Assembly (NCBI GenBank): GCA_011620265.1
Contig: WOZM01000056.1
Coordinates: 1-37,548, forward strand
DNA: 37,548 bases
Source: Paracoccaceae bacterium
GTDB lineage: Bacteria > Pseudomonadota > Alphaproteobacteria > Rhodobacterales > Rhodobacteraceae
Direction of reading: 5' to 3'
This document shows, one piece after another, positions 1 to 9,410 of the stretch. The notes beneath the pieces were generated by a model. It did no database searches and was not told the DNA's origin. It saw only the letters and a list, made by a program, of their open reading frames with translations. A program made the position numbers and the translations under genes. How positions within the stretch are numbered: the first letter of the stretch is position 1; every line of letters begins with the position of its first letter.

Positions 1-949
<949 letters not shown>

Positions 950-953
<4 letters not shown>

Positions 954-2098
954 CCGTGCCGACCGTCAACTGGTCCTACCCCACCGCGATCAAGTTCGGA
1001 CCGGGCCGCATCAGGGAACTTGCGGACCATTGCAAGGCGGTGGGCATGAAGAAGCCGCTCCTTGTCACCGACAAGGCGCTGGCCTCGCTGCCGATCACCG
1101 CGCAGGCGCTCGCCATCCTCGACGCCGCCGGTCTGGGCCATGCGGTCTTTTCCGAGGTCGATCCGAACCCGAACGAGATGAACATGGAGGCCGGGCTGAA
1201 GGTCTACCGTGCGGGTGGGCATGACGGCGTCGTCTGCTTCGGCGGCGGCTCGGCGCTCGACCTTGGCAAGATGATCGCGCTGATGGTCGGGCAGACGGTC
1301 AGCGTCTGGGATCTCGAGGATATCGGCGACTGGTGGACCCGTGCCGACGCCGCGAGGATCGCCCCGATCATCGCGGTGCCGACGACCGCCGGAACCGGCT
1401 CGGAAGTCGGCCGTGCGGGCGTTCTGACCAACTCACTGACCCACAAGAAGAAGATCATCTTCCACCCGAAGCTCCTGCCTGCCGTCACCATCTGCGACCC
1501 GGAGCTGACCGTGGGCATGCCGAGGTTCATCACCGCCGGCACCGGCATGGATGCCCTCGCCCACTGCCTCGAGGCCTATTCCTCGCCCTTCTACCACCCG
1601 ATGAGCCAGGGCATCGCGCTCGAAGGCATGCGGCTGGTGTTCGAGAACCTGCCCAAGGTCTATACCAACCCGACCGACCTCGAAGCCCGCGCCCACATGA
1701 TGTCGGCCGCCGCGATGGGCGCCGTGGCGTTCCAGAAGGGCCTCGGCGCCATCCACTCGCTCTCCCACCCGGTCGGCGCGGTCTACGGGACCCATCACGG
1801 CACGACGAACGCCGTGGTGATGCCGATGGTGCTCGACTTCAACCGCAAGGCCATCGAGACCCGGATCGAGGCCGCGAGCGCCTATCTCGGCATCAAGGGC
1901 GGCTTCGACGGCTTCCGGGCAAGGGTCATGGACCTGCGCGCCGAACTCGGCATCCCCGCCAACCTGACCGCGATGGGGGTCGAGGCGGCGCGGCTCGACG
2001 AGTTGACCGAAATGGCGCTCGAAGATCCGTCCTGCGGCGGCAATCCGGTCGAGATGACGCGCGAGAATACCCGCGCGCTCTTCGGCGCCTGCATGTAG
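950..2098 (+). CDS. Iron-containing alcohol dehydrogenase
   Basis: A 382-aa group III (Fe-dependent) alcohol dehydrogenase, the usual length for the family. The N-terminal nucleotide-binding half has CFGGGSALDLGKM, the family's GGGS dinucleotide motif, followed by PTTAGTGSEV. The metal-binding half has TGMDALAHCLEAY and a late HSLSHPVGAVYGTHHGTTNAVVMP, carrying the His ligands. The start at 950 is chosen because its ATG overlaps the upstream stop and the upstream in-frame extension is only a shadow of the aldehyde dehydrogenase. The pair would interconvert an alcohol, aldehyde and acid in the cytoplasm. Physiological substrate unknown. Confidence 0.93.
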
Positions 2099-2116
2099 GC
2101 GGGACCGGGCGGGCTT

Positions 2117-2178
2117 CCGTAAGGTGGGGTTCAACCCACCTCTGCCGGCCGGAGGGTGGGTTGAAACCCACCTTACGG
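2117..2178. repeat. REP-like inverted repeat of GGTGGGTT-AACCCACC units
   Basis: Two 24-bp arms (2117-2140 and 2155-2178) are inverted copies with one mismatch, separated by 14 bp. Each arm is itself near-palindromic, built on GGTGGGTT..AACCCACC and flanked by CCGTAA/TTACGG, so the unit can fold as one long stem or two small hairpins. It lies 18 bp after the alcohol dehydrogenase stop, where it could act as a terminator or mRNA stabiliser. Similar GGTGGGTTGAAACCCACC repeats are scattered in many proteobacterial genomes. The rest of the 2099-2333 gap holds only a further weak GC-rich hairpin and a possible -10 (TATAGT at 2286) for the next gene. Confidence 0.75.
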
Positions 2179-2333
2179 GAAACCACTGCCGGTCATTCGT
2201 TGCATTTTTGCCGGCCCGCCGGCGAAGGGCCGCCCGAAGCGGGCTGTTGCGATCTCTTGTCTCTCGCAGTAACACCCTGACCGTGTATAGTGCCAGTCAA
2301 CAAGAAGCGGTCAATAAGAAGACGGAGAGCAGG

Positions 2334-4442
2334 GTGCGGGGACAGAAGATCGCAGGCCTCGGCATGACGTCGGTCGCAGCGTTTGGCGCGATCATGGCCT
2401 ATGCCGATCCGCTCCTGAGCGACAATCCGGGGACGTTCGGGCTTCCCGGCCTCATCGACATGCCGACGGCCGAGAGCGTTCCGGAAGGGATGATCGGCGC
2501 GACCGTGTTCCGCTTCGGCGGCGGGATGCGGGTGACGGCGACCTTCCAGGTGACCGACCGGCTCCAGGGCGCGTTCCGCTATTCGCGGGTGCCGGGCGTC
2601 TTCACCAACGGCTCGGTGCTTTACGACCGCTCCTTCGACGTCCAGTACCGCCTGCTCGACGAAAAGCGCCTGCGCCCGGCGGTGGCGATCGGCCTGCGCG
2701 ACTTCATCGGCACCGGGGTCTATTCCGGCGAATATGTCGTGGCGACCAAGTCCATCAGCCCGAGGCTCCGCGCGACGGCCGGCCTCGGCTGGGGCCGGCT
2801 CGGCACCGAGGGCGATATCGGCAGCCCCTTCGGCGACCGCCCGGCGCTCGATATCGGCGAAGGCGGCAAGGCCAATACCGACCAGTGGTTCCGCGGTCCC
2901 GCAGCACCCTTCTTCGGTCTTGCCTGGGACGCCAGCGACAAGCTGACGCTGAAGGCGGAATATTCCTCGGACGCCTATCTGCGCGAAACCGCCGCCGGAA
3001 CGTTCAGCCGCGACTCGTCGGTCAACTTCGGCTTCGACTACCGGATCAACAAGTCGGCGAGCGTCAGCGGCTACTACCTCTACGGCTCCGAGGTCGGGTT
3101 GCAGTTCAACCTCGCCATCGACCCGCGCAAGCCGCCCGTGCCGAGCGGGCTCGAGACCGCGCCGCTGCCGGTCCGCCCGCGGCCCTCGCCGTCGAGCGAC
3201 CCCGCGGCCTGGGCAACCGACTGGACCGCCGACCCCGAAGTGCATCCCGGCATCCAGACCGCCGTCGCCAGGGCGATGGAGAAGGACGGGATGGTGCTGG
3301 AGAGCATGGCGCTTTCAGCCACCCGGGTCGAGGTGCGGCTCCGCAACGAGAGATACCTCGCCCAGCCGCAGGCCGTTGGCCGCACCGCCCGCATCCTCAC
3401 CCGGGCGCTGCCGCCCTCGGTCGAGACGCTGGTCATCACCTCCGTCGCCGAGGGCATGCCGACCTCCTCCGTCACGCTCGCCCGCCGCGACGTGGAAGCG
3501 CTCGAAAGCGAGGAATCGGTGGCGCTCCTGCGCCGGGCGGAGTTCAGCGACGGCGTCGCCGGCGCCCATCCCGGCCTCGTGCCGACCGAACATGTCTATC
3601 CGCGCTTCGTCTGGTCGCTCTCGCCCTATGGCGAGGCGAGCGTCTTCGACCCCGACGATCCCTTGCGCGCCGATTTCGGCGTCGAACTGGCGGGCCGCTA
3701 CGAATTCGCGCCGGGGCTGGTCCTGTCGGGCTCTGTCCGCAAGAAGATCATCGGCAATCTCGACGAGTCGACTCGGGTGTCGGATTCCACCGTCTACCAC
3801 GTCCGCTCCGACCTCGTGGAATACCAGAAGGAGGGCGATCCGGGCATTCACGACCTGACGCTCGCCTGGTATACGCGCCCGGCGCCGAACCTCTATGGCC
3901 GCGTCTCCGCCGGCCTGCTCGAACGCATGTATGGCGGCATTTCGGGCGAACTGCTGTGGAAGCCGGTCGACAGCCGGCTCGCCCTCGGGGCCGAGGTGAA
4001 CTATGTCAAGCAGCGCGATTTCGACACGCTCTTCAGCTTCCGCGACTACGAGATCGCCACGGGGCATGTCTCGGCCTATTACGATTTCGGCCAGGGGTTC
4101 ATGGGCCAGGTCGATGTCGGGCGCTACCTGCTCGGCGACTGGGGCGCAACCTTCACGCTCGACCGCGAATTCGCCAACGGATGGAAGGTGGGCGCCTACG
4201 CGACCCTTACCGACCTTTCCGAGGCCGATTTCGGCGAAGGCTCGTTCGACAAGGGTGTGCGGCTGACGATTCCGGTGTCCTGGACCACCGGCAAGCCCTC
4301 CACCAACAAGGTCTCGACCGTCATCAAGCCGCTCAATCGCGACGGCGGTGCCCGGCTCGACGTCGATGGCCGTCTTTACGACACGGTCCGCAGCACCCAT
4401 CAGGGCGACATGCAGATCCAGTGGGGGAGGTTCTGGCGGTGA
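2334..4442 (+). CDS. yjbH: YjbH family outer-membrane protein of exopolysaccharide export
   Basis: A 702-aa protein of the YjbH/GfcD family, predicted beta-barrel proteins of the outer membrane tied to group 4 capsule/exopolysaccharide secretion. I place the start at GTG 2334 because GGAG (2324-2327) sits six bases upstream and the product then opens with a signal peptide (basic RGQK, hydrophobic core to about residue 22, AYA then DPLL). The mature start LSDNPGTFGLPGLIDMPTAES is characteristic of the family, followed by repeated alternating aromatic/polar strands to the C-terminus (INKSASVSGYYLYGSEVG, final WGRFWR). The region at about residues 270-330 is Pro-rich, between two barrel-like halves. 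It overlaps the next gene by one base (TGATG), forming a YjbH-YjbF pair. Confidence 0.88.
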   Translation: MRGQKIAGLGMTSVAAFGAIMAYADPLLSDNPGTFGLPGLIDMPTAESVPEGMIGATVFRFGGGMRVTATFQVTDRLQGAFRYSRVPGVFTNGSVLYDRSFDVQYRLLDEKRLRPAVAIGLRDFIGTGVYSGEYVVATKSISPRLRATAGLGWGRLGTEGDIGSPFGDRPALDIGEGGKANTDQWFRGPAAPFFGLAWDASDKLTLKAEYSSDAYLRETAAGTFSRDSSVNFGFDYRINKSASVSGYYLYGSEVGLQFNLAIDPRKPPVPSGLETAPLPVRPRPSPSSDPAAWATDWTADPEVHPGIQTAVARAMEKDGMVLESMALSATRVEVRLRNERYLAQPQAVGRTARILTRALPPSVETLVITSVAEGMPTSSVTLARRDVEALESEESVALLRRAEFSDGVAGAHPGLVPTEHVYPRFVWSLSPYGEASVFDPDDPLRADFGVELAGRYEFAPGLVLSGSVRKKIIGNLDESTRVSDSTVYHVRSDLVEYQKEGDPGIHDLTLAWYTRPAPNLYGRVSAGLLERMYGGISGELLWKPVDSRLALGAEVNYVKQRDFDTLFSFRDYEIATGHVSAYYDFGQGFMGQVDVGRYLLGDWGATFTLDREFANGWKVGAYATLTDLSEADFGEGSFDKGVRLTIPVSWTTGKPSTNKVSTVIKPLNRDGGARLDVDGRLYDTVRSTHQGDMQIQWGRFWR

Positions 4443-5152
4443 TGGCCCGGCACTTGCTGGCCGGGTTCGGGCGCGCGGCGCTCCTGTCCGGCATCGTCCT
4501 TGGCGCGACGCTCGCGGGCTGCGGCACCGACACGTCGAGGACCGAGGGCACCTCGATCGCCATCGGCGTCGCCAAGGGGCTGAAGCAGAAGCTTCTCCCC
4601 GGCAAGTCCGCCCCGACGGCGACGCCCGACCCGGAGAAGCTGGCGGCGGCGGCGAAAGCCTCGTTCGCGGGGCCGATCATCCTTGCCCAGATCGAGAAAT
4701 CCGGGCTGTTGACGGTGCTCGGCGAATACGGGCGCAACGGCGACACGCGGACCTACGCGACCCCGAACCAGCAGACGCTGGTCCTGCGGCACGGTCTTCT
4801 GATCGCCACGCGCGGGCTTGGCAACGACCTCATGTCCTCCGAAAGCGCGGCGGCGGCCGGGCTGATCACGCGCCGCCAGGCCGGCACCGTGGCGCGGGTC
4901 TACCGCTATCTCGACGGCGAGGGGATCGAGCGGCCGCTGCCGGTACAGTGCGGCATCAGCCTCGGGCCGGCGAAGTCCTTCGACTTTGCGGGCGACCACT
5001 ACGACACGGTGCAGGTCGACGAGGCCTGCCGGTCGGACGCGGTGAAATTCGAGAACAGCTACTGGGTCACGGCAGGCGGCACGGTCGCGCTGTCACGGCA
5101 GTGGATCGGCCCGGCCCTCGGCCACGTGACGATCCAGCTCGTCCGCCCCTGA
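4442..5152 (+). CDS. yjbF: YjbF/GfcB family lipoprotein
   Basis: A 236-aa lipoprotein of the YjbF (GfcB) family, partner of YjbH in polysaccharide export. The signal peptide ends in a lipobox (TLAGC, Cys27), so the mature protein should be anchored to a membrane facing the periplasm. The body carries the family features: an early small-hydrophobic stretch (GPIILAQIEKSGLLTVLGEYGRNG), a QTLVLRHGLLIATRGLGNDLMS core, and a late SYWVTAGGTVALSRQWIGP motif. The ATG shares its A with the yjbH stop. By analogy with gfcB-D loci it should help export or modify a surface polysaccharide; the glycosyltransferases that would go with it are not in view, although ugd lies 1.3 kb downstream. Confidence 0.88.
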   Translation: MARHLLAGFGRAALLSGIVLGATLAGCGTDTSRTEGTSIAIGVAKGLKQKLLPGKSAPTATPDPEKLAAAAKASFAGPIILAQIEKSGLLTVLGEYGRNGDTRTYATPNQQTLVLRHGLLIATRGLGNDLMSSESAAAAGLITRRQAGTVARVYRYLDGEGIERPLPVQCGISLGPAKSFDFAGDHYDTVQVDEACRSDAVKFENSYWVTAGGTVALSRQWIGPALGHVTIQLVRP

Positions 5153-5184
5153 CCGCCAGCTATGGCGTTTCGGGTTTGCATTGA

Positions 5185-5219
5185 ATCAGAATTCGAACTT
5201 TTCTTGTTCGAATTCTGAT
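5185..5219. terminator. Perfect 14-bp AT-rich hairpin after yjbF
   Basis: A perfect inverted repeat: ATCAGAATTCGAAC (5185-5198), loop TTTTCTT, then the exact complement 5206-5219. It is followed by a T-rich run (TATTTGATATTTT). Position 33 bp after the yjbF stop and the T-rich tail suggest transcription termination. The low GC of the stem, unusual for this genome, leaves an operator role open. Confidence 0.6.
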
Positions 5220-5300
5220 ATTTGATATTTTCACATGAATCCGAAACGCTTCAAGGAACAGGCTGGGGGGCTTTTCCGTCAGCGTCCTCCCCGAAAGCAC

Positions 5301-5330
5301 AAGGGCCGGATGCATCCGCACCCGGCCCTT
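5301..5330 (-). terminator. GC-rich hairpin after the small exported protein gene
   Basis: AAGGGCCGG (5301-5309) pairs with CCGGCCCTT (5322-5330) across a 12-base loop. It lies 28 bp beyond the stop of the minus-strand gene at 5359. There is no clear U-tract on that strand, so termination is likely but not certain. Confidence 0.5.
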
Positions 5331-5358
5331 GCCATATTCTTCAGGTCGGTCGACCGGA

Positions 5359-5550
5359 TCAGGAATCCGACGAAGCCGCCGCGATCACGCCCAGGAGCAG
5401 AAGCGCCGGAACGATCAGGCCCGCGTTGGACGAGCTGGACTCTTCGACGACGATCGGCTCCGCTTCGACGACCGGGGCCGAGTAGCCGCCCGCGAACGCT
5501 GCGCTGGCCGAAAGGGTCAGGACGGCAGCGACGGTTGCAAGTTTTTTCAT
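5359..5550 (-). CDS. Small exported protein with C-terminal hydrophobic segment
   Basis: A 63-aa protein I do not recognise functionally. It has a clear signal peptide (MKKLATVAAVLTLSASAAFA, cleavage before GGY), a short acidic middle (EAEPIVVEESSSSNAG) and a second hydrophobic segment LIVPALLLLGVIAA near the C-terminus with a polar SSDS end. A GGAGAA ribosome site lies seven bases before ATG 5550. Small proteins of this shape (signal peptide, acidic SSSN linker, VPALLLL segment) recur in Rhodobacteraceae. It may sit in the inner membrane with its acidic loop in the periplasm. It is monocistronic, with a hairpin downstream. Confidence 0.8.
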   Translation of the reverse strand: MKKLATVAAVLTLSASAAFAGGYSAPVVEAEPIVVEESSSSNAGLIVPALLLLGVIAAASSDS

Positions 5551-5691
5551 GTTAGTTCTCCGCTCTTAAACCAGTACAAGCCACCGATCACGGCAGCTCC
5601 CTTATTCAAACAAGCACAATCTCGGGAAGAAGCAAAGAGAAATCCCGCGTTGCCGCAGTAGAAACAATGAGGTGTTGCAGATCGGCAGTCA

Positions 5692-6315
5692 TCAGCCGGC
5701 GAAACTCTGGGAAACGTAATAATTTCCACAATATGGGGCCTTCCCGTCGAAGCCAACCCCGGATCCCACGCGTGAGACTTTCCGGTCGAGGATATTGCGC
5801 CGATGCGCCGATGATTCCATCCACAGGCCCACGATTGTCCGGGCCAGCGACGCATAGCTGTGCGGCGGGATCGCCTGGCCGTTGCTGCCGAGAAATCCGC
5901 ACGTCCCCGCGTCGGCGATGCGGAAGGACCGCCCGTCGATCTGGAAACGCGCGATCTGGCCGATATTCTCCGACCCGGCGCGGAACCGCAGCCCCGACGC
6001 TTTCAACCGGGCGGTCGCCGTCGTCTGGCCCGGCGTCTTCGAGTTGTGCGAGAGACTGCGCGCCCGCGCCATCCATTTCGCGTGCTGGCCCGCGACCTTG
6101 CGCAGCCCGCCGGCCTCGGCCACCGGCGGCAAGCCGGCACGGCAGCGCTGATAGTTGATCTCGGCTCGGATCGCCGCGTCGACCAGCCCCTGGTCGATCC
6201 GCCCCTCGGCGTGGATCGACGCCTGCGCGCCCGCGACGCTCGCCCGCGTACAGGCCGCGGCGGAGCCCGCCACCGGCGCCAGCAGCATCCCGACGATCAA
6301 ACCCTTCCAGAACAT
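5692..6315 (-). CDS. Secreted CAP-domain (SCP/PR-1-like) protein
   Basis: A 207-aa exported protein with a single CAP domain. The start at 6315 is preferred to an in-frame ATG 48 bases upstream because it has GGAAAG nine bases before it and gives a proper signal peptide (FWKGLIVGMLLAPVAGSAAA, then CTRA). CAP signatures are a first His/Glu region (LRKVAGQHAKWMARARSLSHNS), a GSENIGQ motif carrying the conserved Glu, and the closing GLWMESSAHRRNILDRKVSRVGSGV with its conserved His, ending in YYVSQSFAG. Four cysteines in the mature part could form disulfides. Bacterial CAP proteins are periplasmic or extracellular; their biochemical role is mostly unknown. It diverges from ugd. Confidence 0.88.
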   Translation of the reverse strand: MFWKGLIVGMLLAPVAGSAAACTRASVAGAQASIHAEGRIDQGLVDAAIRAEINYQRCRAGLPPVAEAGGLRKVAGQHAKWMARARSLSHNSKTPGQTTATARLKASGLRFRAGSENIGQIARFQIDGRSFRIADAGTCGFLGSNGQAIPPHSYASLARTIVGLWMESSAHRRNILDRKVSRVGSGVGFDGKAPYCGNYYVSQSFAG

Positions 6316-6427
6316 GGACAACTTTCCATCCGCTGCGGATTGAGAGACAAGCTCCCCAGACACCGCTCACTGTGCACGGAAATCTGGCAATAAATTGGCG
6401 CCGGGGCGCCGAAATCCTGCTGGGGCG

Positions 6428-6456
6428 TTGACAGGCAAACGGCGATCGTTCCATGT
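6428..6456 (+). promoter_or_regulatory. Candidate sigma70 promoter for ugd
   Basis: TTGACA (6428-6433) is a perfect -35 hexamer, followed after 17 bases by CCATGT (6451-6456), a poor -10. It lies 31 bp upstream of the ugd ATG in the divergent CAP/ugd gap. The -35 is convincing and the -10 is not. Confidence 0.35.
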
Positions 6457-6486
6457 CGGCGCACGGTATTGTTCGAGGACGGATTG

Positions 6487-7791
6487 ATGAAAATCGCGAT
6501 GATCGGAACCGGATATGTCGGCCTCGTCTCGGGGGTCTGTTTTTCCGATTTCGGCCACGAGGTCGTCTGCGTCGACAAGGACCCGCGCAAGGTCGAGTTG
6601 CTGACCGCTGGCAAGGTGCCGATCTACGAACCGGGGCTCGACGTGCTGATGGCCAGGAACGTCGCGGCGGGGCGGCTGTCGTTCACCGGCGATCTCAAGG
6701 CGGCCGTCGATGGCGCCGAGGCGGTCTTCATCGCCGTCGGCACCCCGACGCGGCGCGGCGACGGACATGCCGACCTCACCTATGTGATGGCTGCCGCCGA
6801 GGAGATCGGCCGAGCGCTGACCGGCTACGCGGTCGTCGTGACCAAGTCCACGGTTCCGGTCGGCACCAATGCCGCCGTGCGCGCGGTGATCGAAAAGGCC
6901 GTGCCCGCAGCAGAGTTCGACGTCGCCTCCAACCCCGAATTCCTGCGCGAGGGGGCCGCGATCGACGATTTCATGCGCCCCGACCGGGTTGTCGTCGGCG
7001 TGACCTCGGAGCGCGCGCAGAAGGTGATGGGCGAGATCTACCGCCCGCTTTTCCTGCGCGATTTCCCGATCCTCTACACCGATCTCGAGACCGCCGAGAT
7101 GATCAAGTACGCGGCCAACGCCTTCCTTGCCACCAAGATCACCTTCATCAACGAGATCGCCCGGCTCTGCGAGAAGGTCGGCGCCGATGTGAAGCAGGTG
7201 TCGCGCGGCATGGGCCTCGACAACCGGATCGGCAACAAGTTCCTGCATGCCGGGCCGGGCTATGGCGGGTCGTGCTTCCCGAAGGATACCTCGGCGCTGG
7301 CCCGGATCGGGCAGGAACACGCCGCGCCGATCCAGATCGTCGAGACGGTGATCAAGGTCAACGAGGAGATCAAGCGCCGGATGGTCGAGAAGGTGACGGA
7401 TCTCTGCGGCGGATCGGTGAACGGCACGACCGTCGCCGTCCTCGGCGTGACCTTCAAGCCCAATACCGACGACATGCGCGACGCGCCGTCGCTGACCATC
7501 GTGCCGGCGCTGGTCGGCAACGGCGCCAGGGTGCGCGTCGTCGATCCGCAGGGCCGGCGCGAGGGCGAGAAGCTCTTGCCGGGCGTGACCTGGATGGACG
7601 ACGCCTATGTGGCGGCCGAAGGCGCGGACATCGTCGTGATCCTGACCGAGTGGAACGAGTTCCGCGCGCTCGATCTCACCCGGCTGGCCGGGAGCATGGC
7701 GCATGCCCGCATGGCCGACCTGCGCAACGTCTATTCGCCGAAGGATGCCGAGGCGGCGGGGTTCGAGGCCTATTCCGGCGTCGGGCGCTGA
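6487..7791 (+). CDS. ugd: UDP-glucose 6-dehydrogenase
   Basis: A 434-aa enzyme that oxidises UDP-glucose to UDP-glucuronate with two NAD+, supplying acidic sugar for exopolysaccharide or lipid glycosylation. The NAD fold starts at once (MKIAMIGTGYVG, residues 1-12, with Asp30 after the second strand), then AVGTPT (84-88), TKSTVPVGT, SNPEFLREG, the central-helix Lys/Asn of AEMIKYAANAFLATKI, and the nucleophile Cys263 in GPGYGGSCFPKD. The C-terminal UDP-binding domain has LGVTFKPNTDDMRDAPS. ATG 6487 is chosen over an ATG 18 bases upstream because GAGGA (6475-6479) is correctly spaced and the family begins MKIA. Its closeness to yjbH/yjbF suggests a shared surface-polysaccharide role (inference). 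Confidence 0.95.
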   Translation: MKIAMIGTGYVGLVSGVCFSDFGHEVVCVDKDPRKVELLTAGKVPIYEPGLDVLMARNVAAGRLSFTGDLKAAVDGAEAVFIAVGTPTRRGDGHADLTYVMAAAEEIGRALTGYAVVVTKSTVPVGTNAAVRAVIEKAVPAAEFDVASNPEFLREGAAIDDFMRPDRVVVGVTSERAQKVMGEIYRPLFLRDFPILYTDLETAEMIKYAANAFLATKITFINEIARLCEKVGADVKQVSRGMGLDNRIGNKFLHAGPGYGGSCFPKDTSALARIGQEHAAPIQIVETVIKVNEEIKRRMVEKVTDLCGGSVNGTTVAVLGVTFKPNTDDMRDAPSLTIVPALVGNGARVRVVDPQGRREGEKLLPGVTWMDDAYVAAEGADIVVILTEWNEFRALDLTRLAGSMAHARMADLRNVYSPKDAEAAGFEAYSGVGR

Positions 7792-7802
7792 CGGCGGGCC
7801 GG

Positions 7803-7847
7803 CCGGGGCGCCGCCCCGGACCCCGGGATATTTCCGGCAAGATGAAG
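7803..7847 (+). repeat. Dispersed composite repeat: GC hairpin plus GATATTT..CAAGATGAAG
   Basis: Directly after ugd come a hairpin CCGGGGC-GCC-GCCCCGG (7803-7819) and then the motif GGGATATTTCCGGCAAGATG to 7847. Related copies in this window follow znuB (9378-9403) and bhcD (21347-21466). It lies between the convergent ugd and matB genes and ends within two bases of the matB stop, so it may terminate transcription. Confidence 0.6.
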
Positions 7848-7848
7848 G

Positions 7849-9357
7849 TCAGGGCGCGAAGACGTCCTTCAGCTCGTCCCGCAGAGCGACCTTCTGGACC
7901 TTGCCCATCGTGTTGCGCGGCAGGGTGGCGCGCAGCGCGATATGCTTCGGCTGCTTGAATTTCGCGAGGCTCTTGCCGAGGGCGGCGCGGATTGCCTCCG
8001 GGTCGGGCTTGGTGCCGGATTCGGGGACGACGACGGCCACCACGGCTTCGCCGAAATCGGGATGCGGTGCGCCGATCACCGCGCTTTCGAGGATGCCGGG
8101 CAGCGCGTCGAGCGCCATTTCCACCTCTTTCGGATAGACGTTGAAGCCGCCCGAGATGATCAGGTCCCTGGCCCTGCCGACAATGCTGACATAGCCGTCC
8201 GCGTCGATCACCCCGAGATCGCCGGTGATGAAGAAGCCATTCGGGCGCAGTTCCTCGGCCGTCTTCTCCGGCATGTTCCAGTAGCCCTGGAAGACGTTCG
8301 GGCCGCGCACCTCGATCGTCCCGATCTCGCCCCTTGGGAGTTCCCTCCCCTCGGCATCGCAGATCTTCAGCTCCACGCCCGGCAGGGGGAAGCCCACGGT
8401 GCCCGCCCGCCGCTCGCCCGCACAGGGATTGGAGGTGTTCATGTTGGTCTCGGTCATGCCGTAGCGTTCGAGGATGCGGTGGCCGGTCCGCGCTTCCCAC
8501 TGGCGGTGGGTCTCGGCCAGGAGCGGCGCGGAGCCGGAGATGAAGATCCGCATCTTGTCGACCAGGTCGCGGGTCAGGCGCGGATCGTCGAGAAGCCGGG
8601 TGTAGAAGGTCGGCACCCCCATCATCGCGGTCGCCTGCGGCAGGTGGCGGATCACCTCGGCCGCGTCGAATTTCGGCAGGAAGATCATCGGACATCCAGC
8701 CAGAAGCGCCACATTGGTCGCAACGAAGAGCCCGTGCGTGTGAAAGATCGGCAACGCATGCAGCAGCACGTCGTCTTCGGTGAAGCGCCAGTACTCCGTC
8801 AGCACCTCGGCATTCGACAGAAGGTTGCCATGGCTCATCATCGCGCCCTTCGACCGGCCCGTGGTGCCGGAGGTGTAGAGCAACGCCGCGAGATCGCCGG
8901 CCGTCCGCGCGGCGACGGGCACCGACCCGGCCGCCCGTGCCGCCTCGCCGAAGCTGCCCGTCCCGTCGGCGTTCAGGACTGCGAGCGCCGCGCCGCAGCC
9001 CGCCGCGACCGGGGCGAGCGATGCCTCGGCCCGCCCGTCGCAGAGGAGGAGCTTCGCCCCCGCATCGGCGACGAAATAGGCGACCTCGGCGGCGGTATAG
9101 GCGGTGTTGAGCGGCAGGAACACCACGCCCGCCCGGATCGCGCCGGCGATCACGGCGAGCATGTCGACGCTCTTTTCCAGTTGCAGCGCCACGCGGTCGC
9201 CGGGTCCGAGCCCCGCGGCGACCAGCGCGCCGGCAAAACCTGCGGCGCGTCCGGCAAAGTCGGCATGGCTGACCCGGCTGTCATCCGGCAGGATCAGGAA
9301 GTCCCGCCCGCTGCCCTCATGCCGCCCGAAGAGCGCGTCGTAGAGATGATTGGCCAT
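7849..9357 (-). CDS. matB: Malonyl-CoA synthetase (AMP-forming)
   Basis: A 502-aa acyl-adenylating enzyme, best matched to MatB, which makes malonyl-CoA from malonate, ATP and CoA. Adenylation motifs are visible: the phosphate loop YTSGTTGRSKGA (161-172), the A5-type ERYGMTETNMNTSNP, GDLGVIDADGY, and the catalytic Lys486 in PRNTMGK near the C-terminus. The string TETNMNTSNPCAGERRAGTVG is close to the malonate-selective MatB subgroup; the length also fits. The start at 9357 (AGGGGGG upstream, then MANHLYDALF) is preferred to an in-frame GTG 30 bases upstream. No malonyl-CoA decarboxylase or malonate transporter gene is adjacent, so the supply of malonate is not explained here. Confidence 0.88.
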   Translation of the reverse strand: MANHLYDALFGRHEGSGRDFLILPDDSRVSHADFAGRAAGFAGALVAAGLGPGDRVALQLEKSVDMLAVIAGAIRAGVVFLPLNTAYTAAEVAYFVADAGAKLLLCDGRAEASLAPVAAGCGAALAVLNADGTGSFGEAARAAGSVPVAARTAGDLAALLYTSGTTGRSKGAMMSHGNLLSNAEVLTEYWRFTEDDVLLHALPIFHTHGLFVATNVALLAGCPMIFLPKFDAAEVIRHLPQATAMMGVPTFYTRLLDDPRLTRDLVDKMRIFISGSAPLLAETHRQWEARTGHRILERYGMTETNMNTSNPCAGERRAGTVGFPLPGVELKICDAEGRELPRGEIGTIEVRGPNVFQGYWNMPEKTAEELRPNGFFITGDLGVIDADGYVSIVGRARDLIISGGFNVYPKEVEMALDALPGILESAVIGAPHPDFGEAVVAVVVPESGTKPDPEAIRAALGKSLAKFKQPKHIALRATLPRNTMGKVQKVALRDELKDVFAP

Positions 9358-9377
9358 GCCGCCCCCCTGCGTTTCCA

Positions 9378-9403
9378 CTTGGACCAAATATCCCCGCCGG
9401 AGG
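9378..9403 (-). repeat. Second copy of the GATATTT/CCAAG dispersed repeat
   Basis: On the minus strand it reads CCTCCGGCGGGGATATTTGG followed by TCCAAG, starting seven bases after the znuB stop. It shares the GGGATATTT core and CAAG tail with the copy at 7821-7847, and CCTCCGGCGG with the copy at 21434-21466. Confidence 0.55.
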
Positions 9404-9410
9404 CAAGAAT

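Noticed and set aside
2885-5152. Very long plus-strand frame crossing yjbH and yjbF
   Set aside because: Its first part is an Arg/Pro-rich shadow of yjbH; only the segment from 4442 is the real yjbF gene.
6453-7958. 501-codon frame overlapping ugd
   Set aside because: Arg/Gly-rich shadow of ugd in another frame with no domain or ribosome site.
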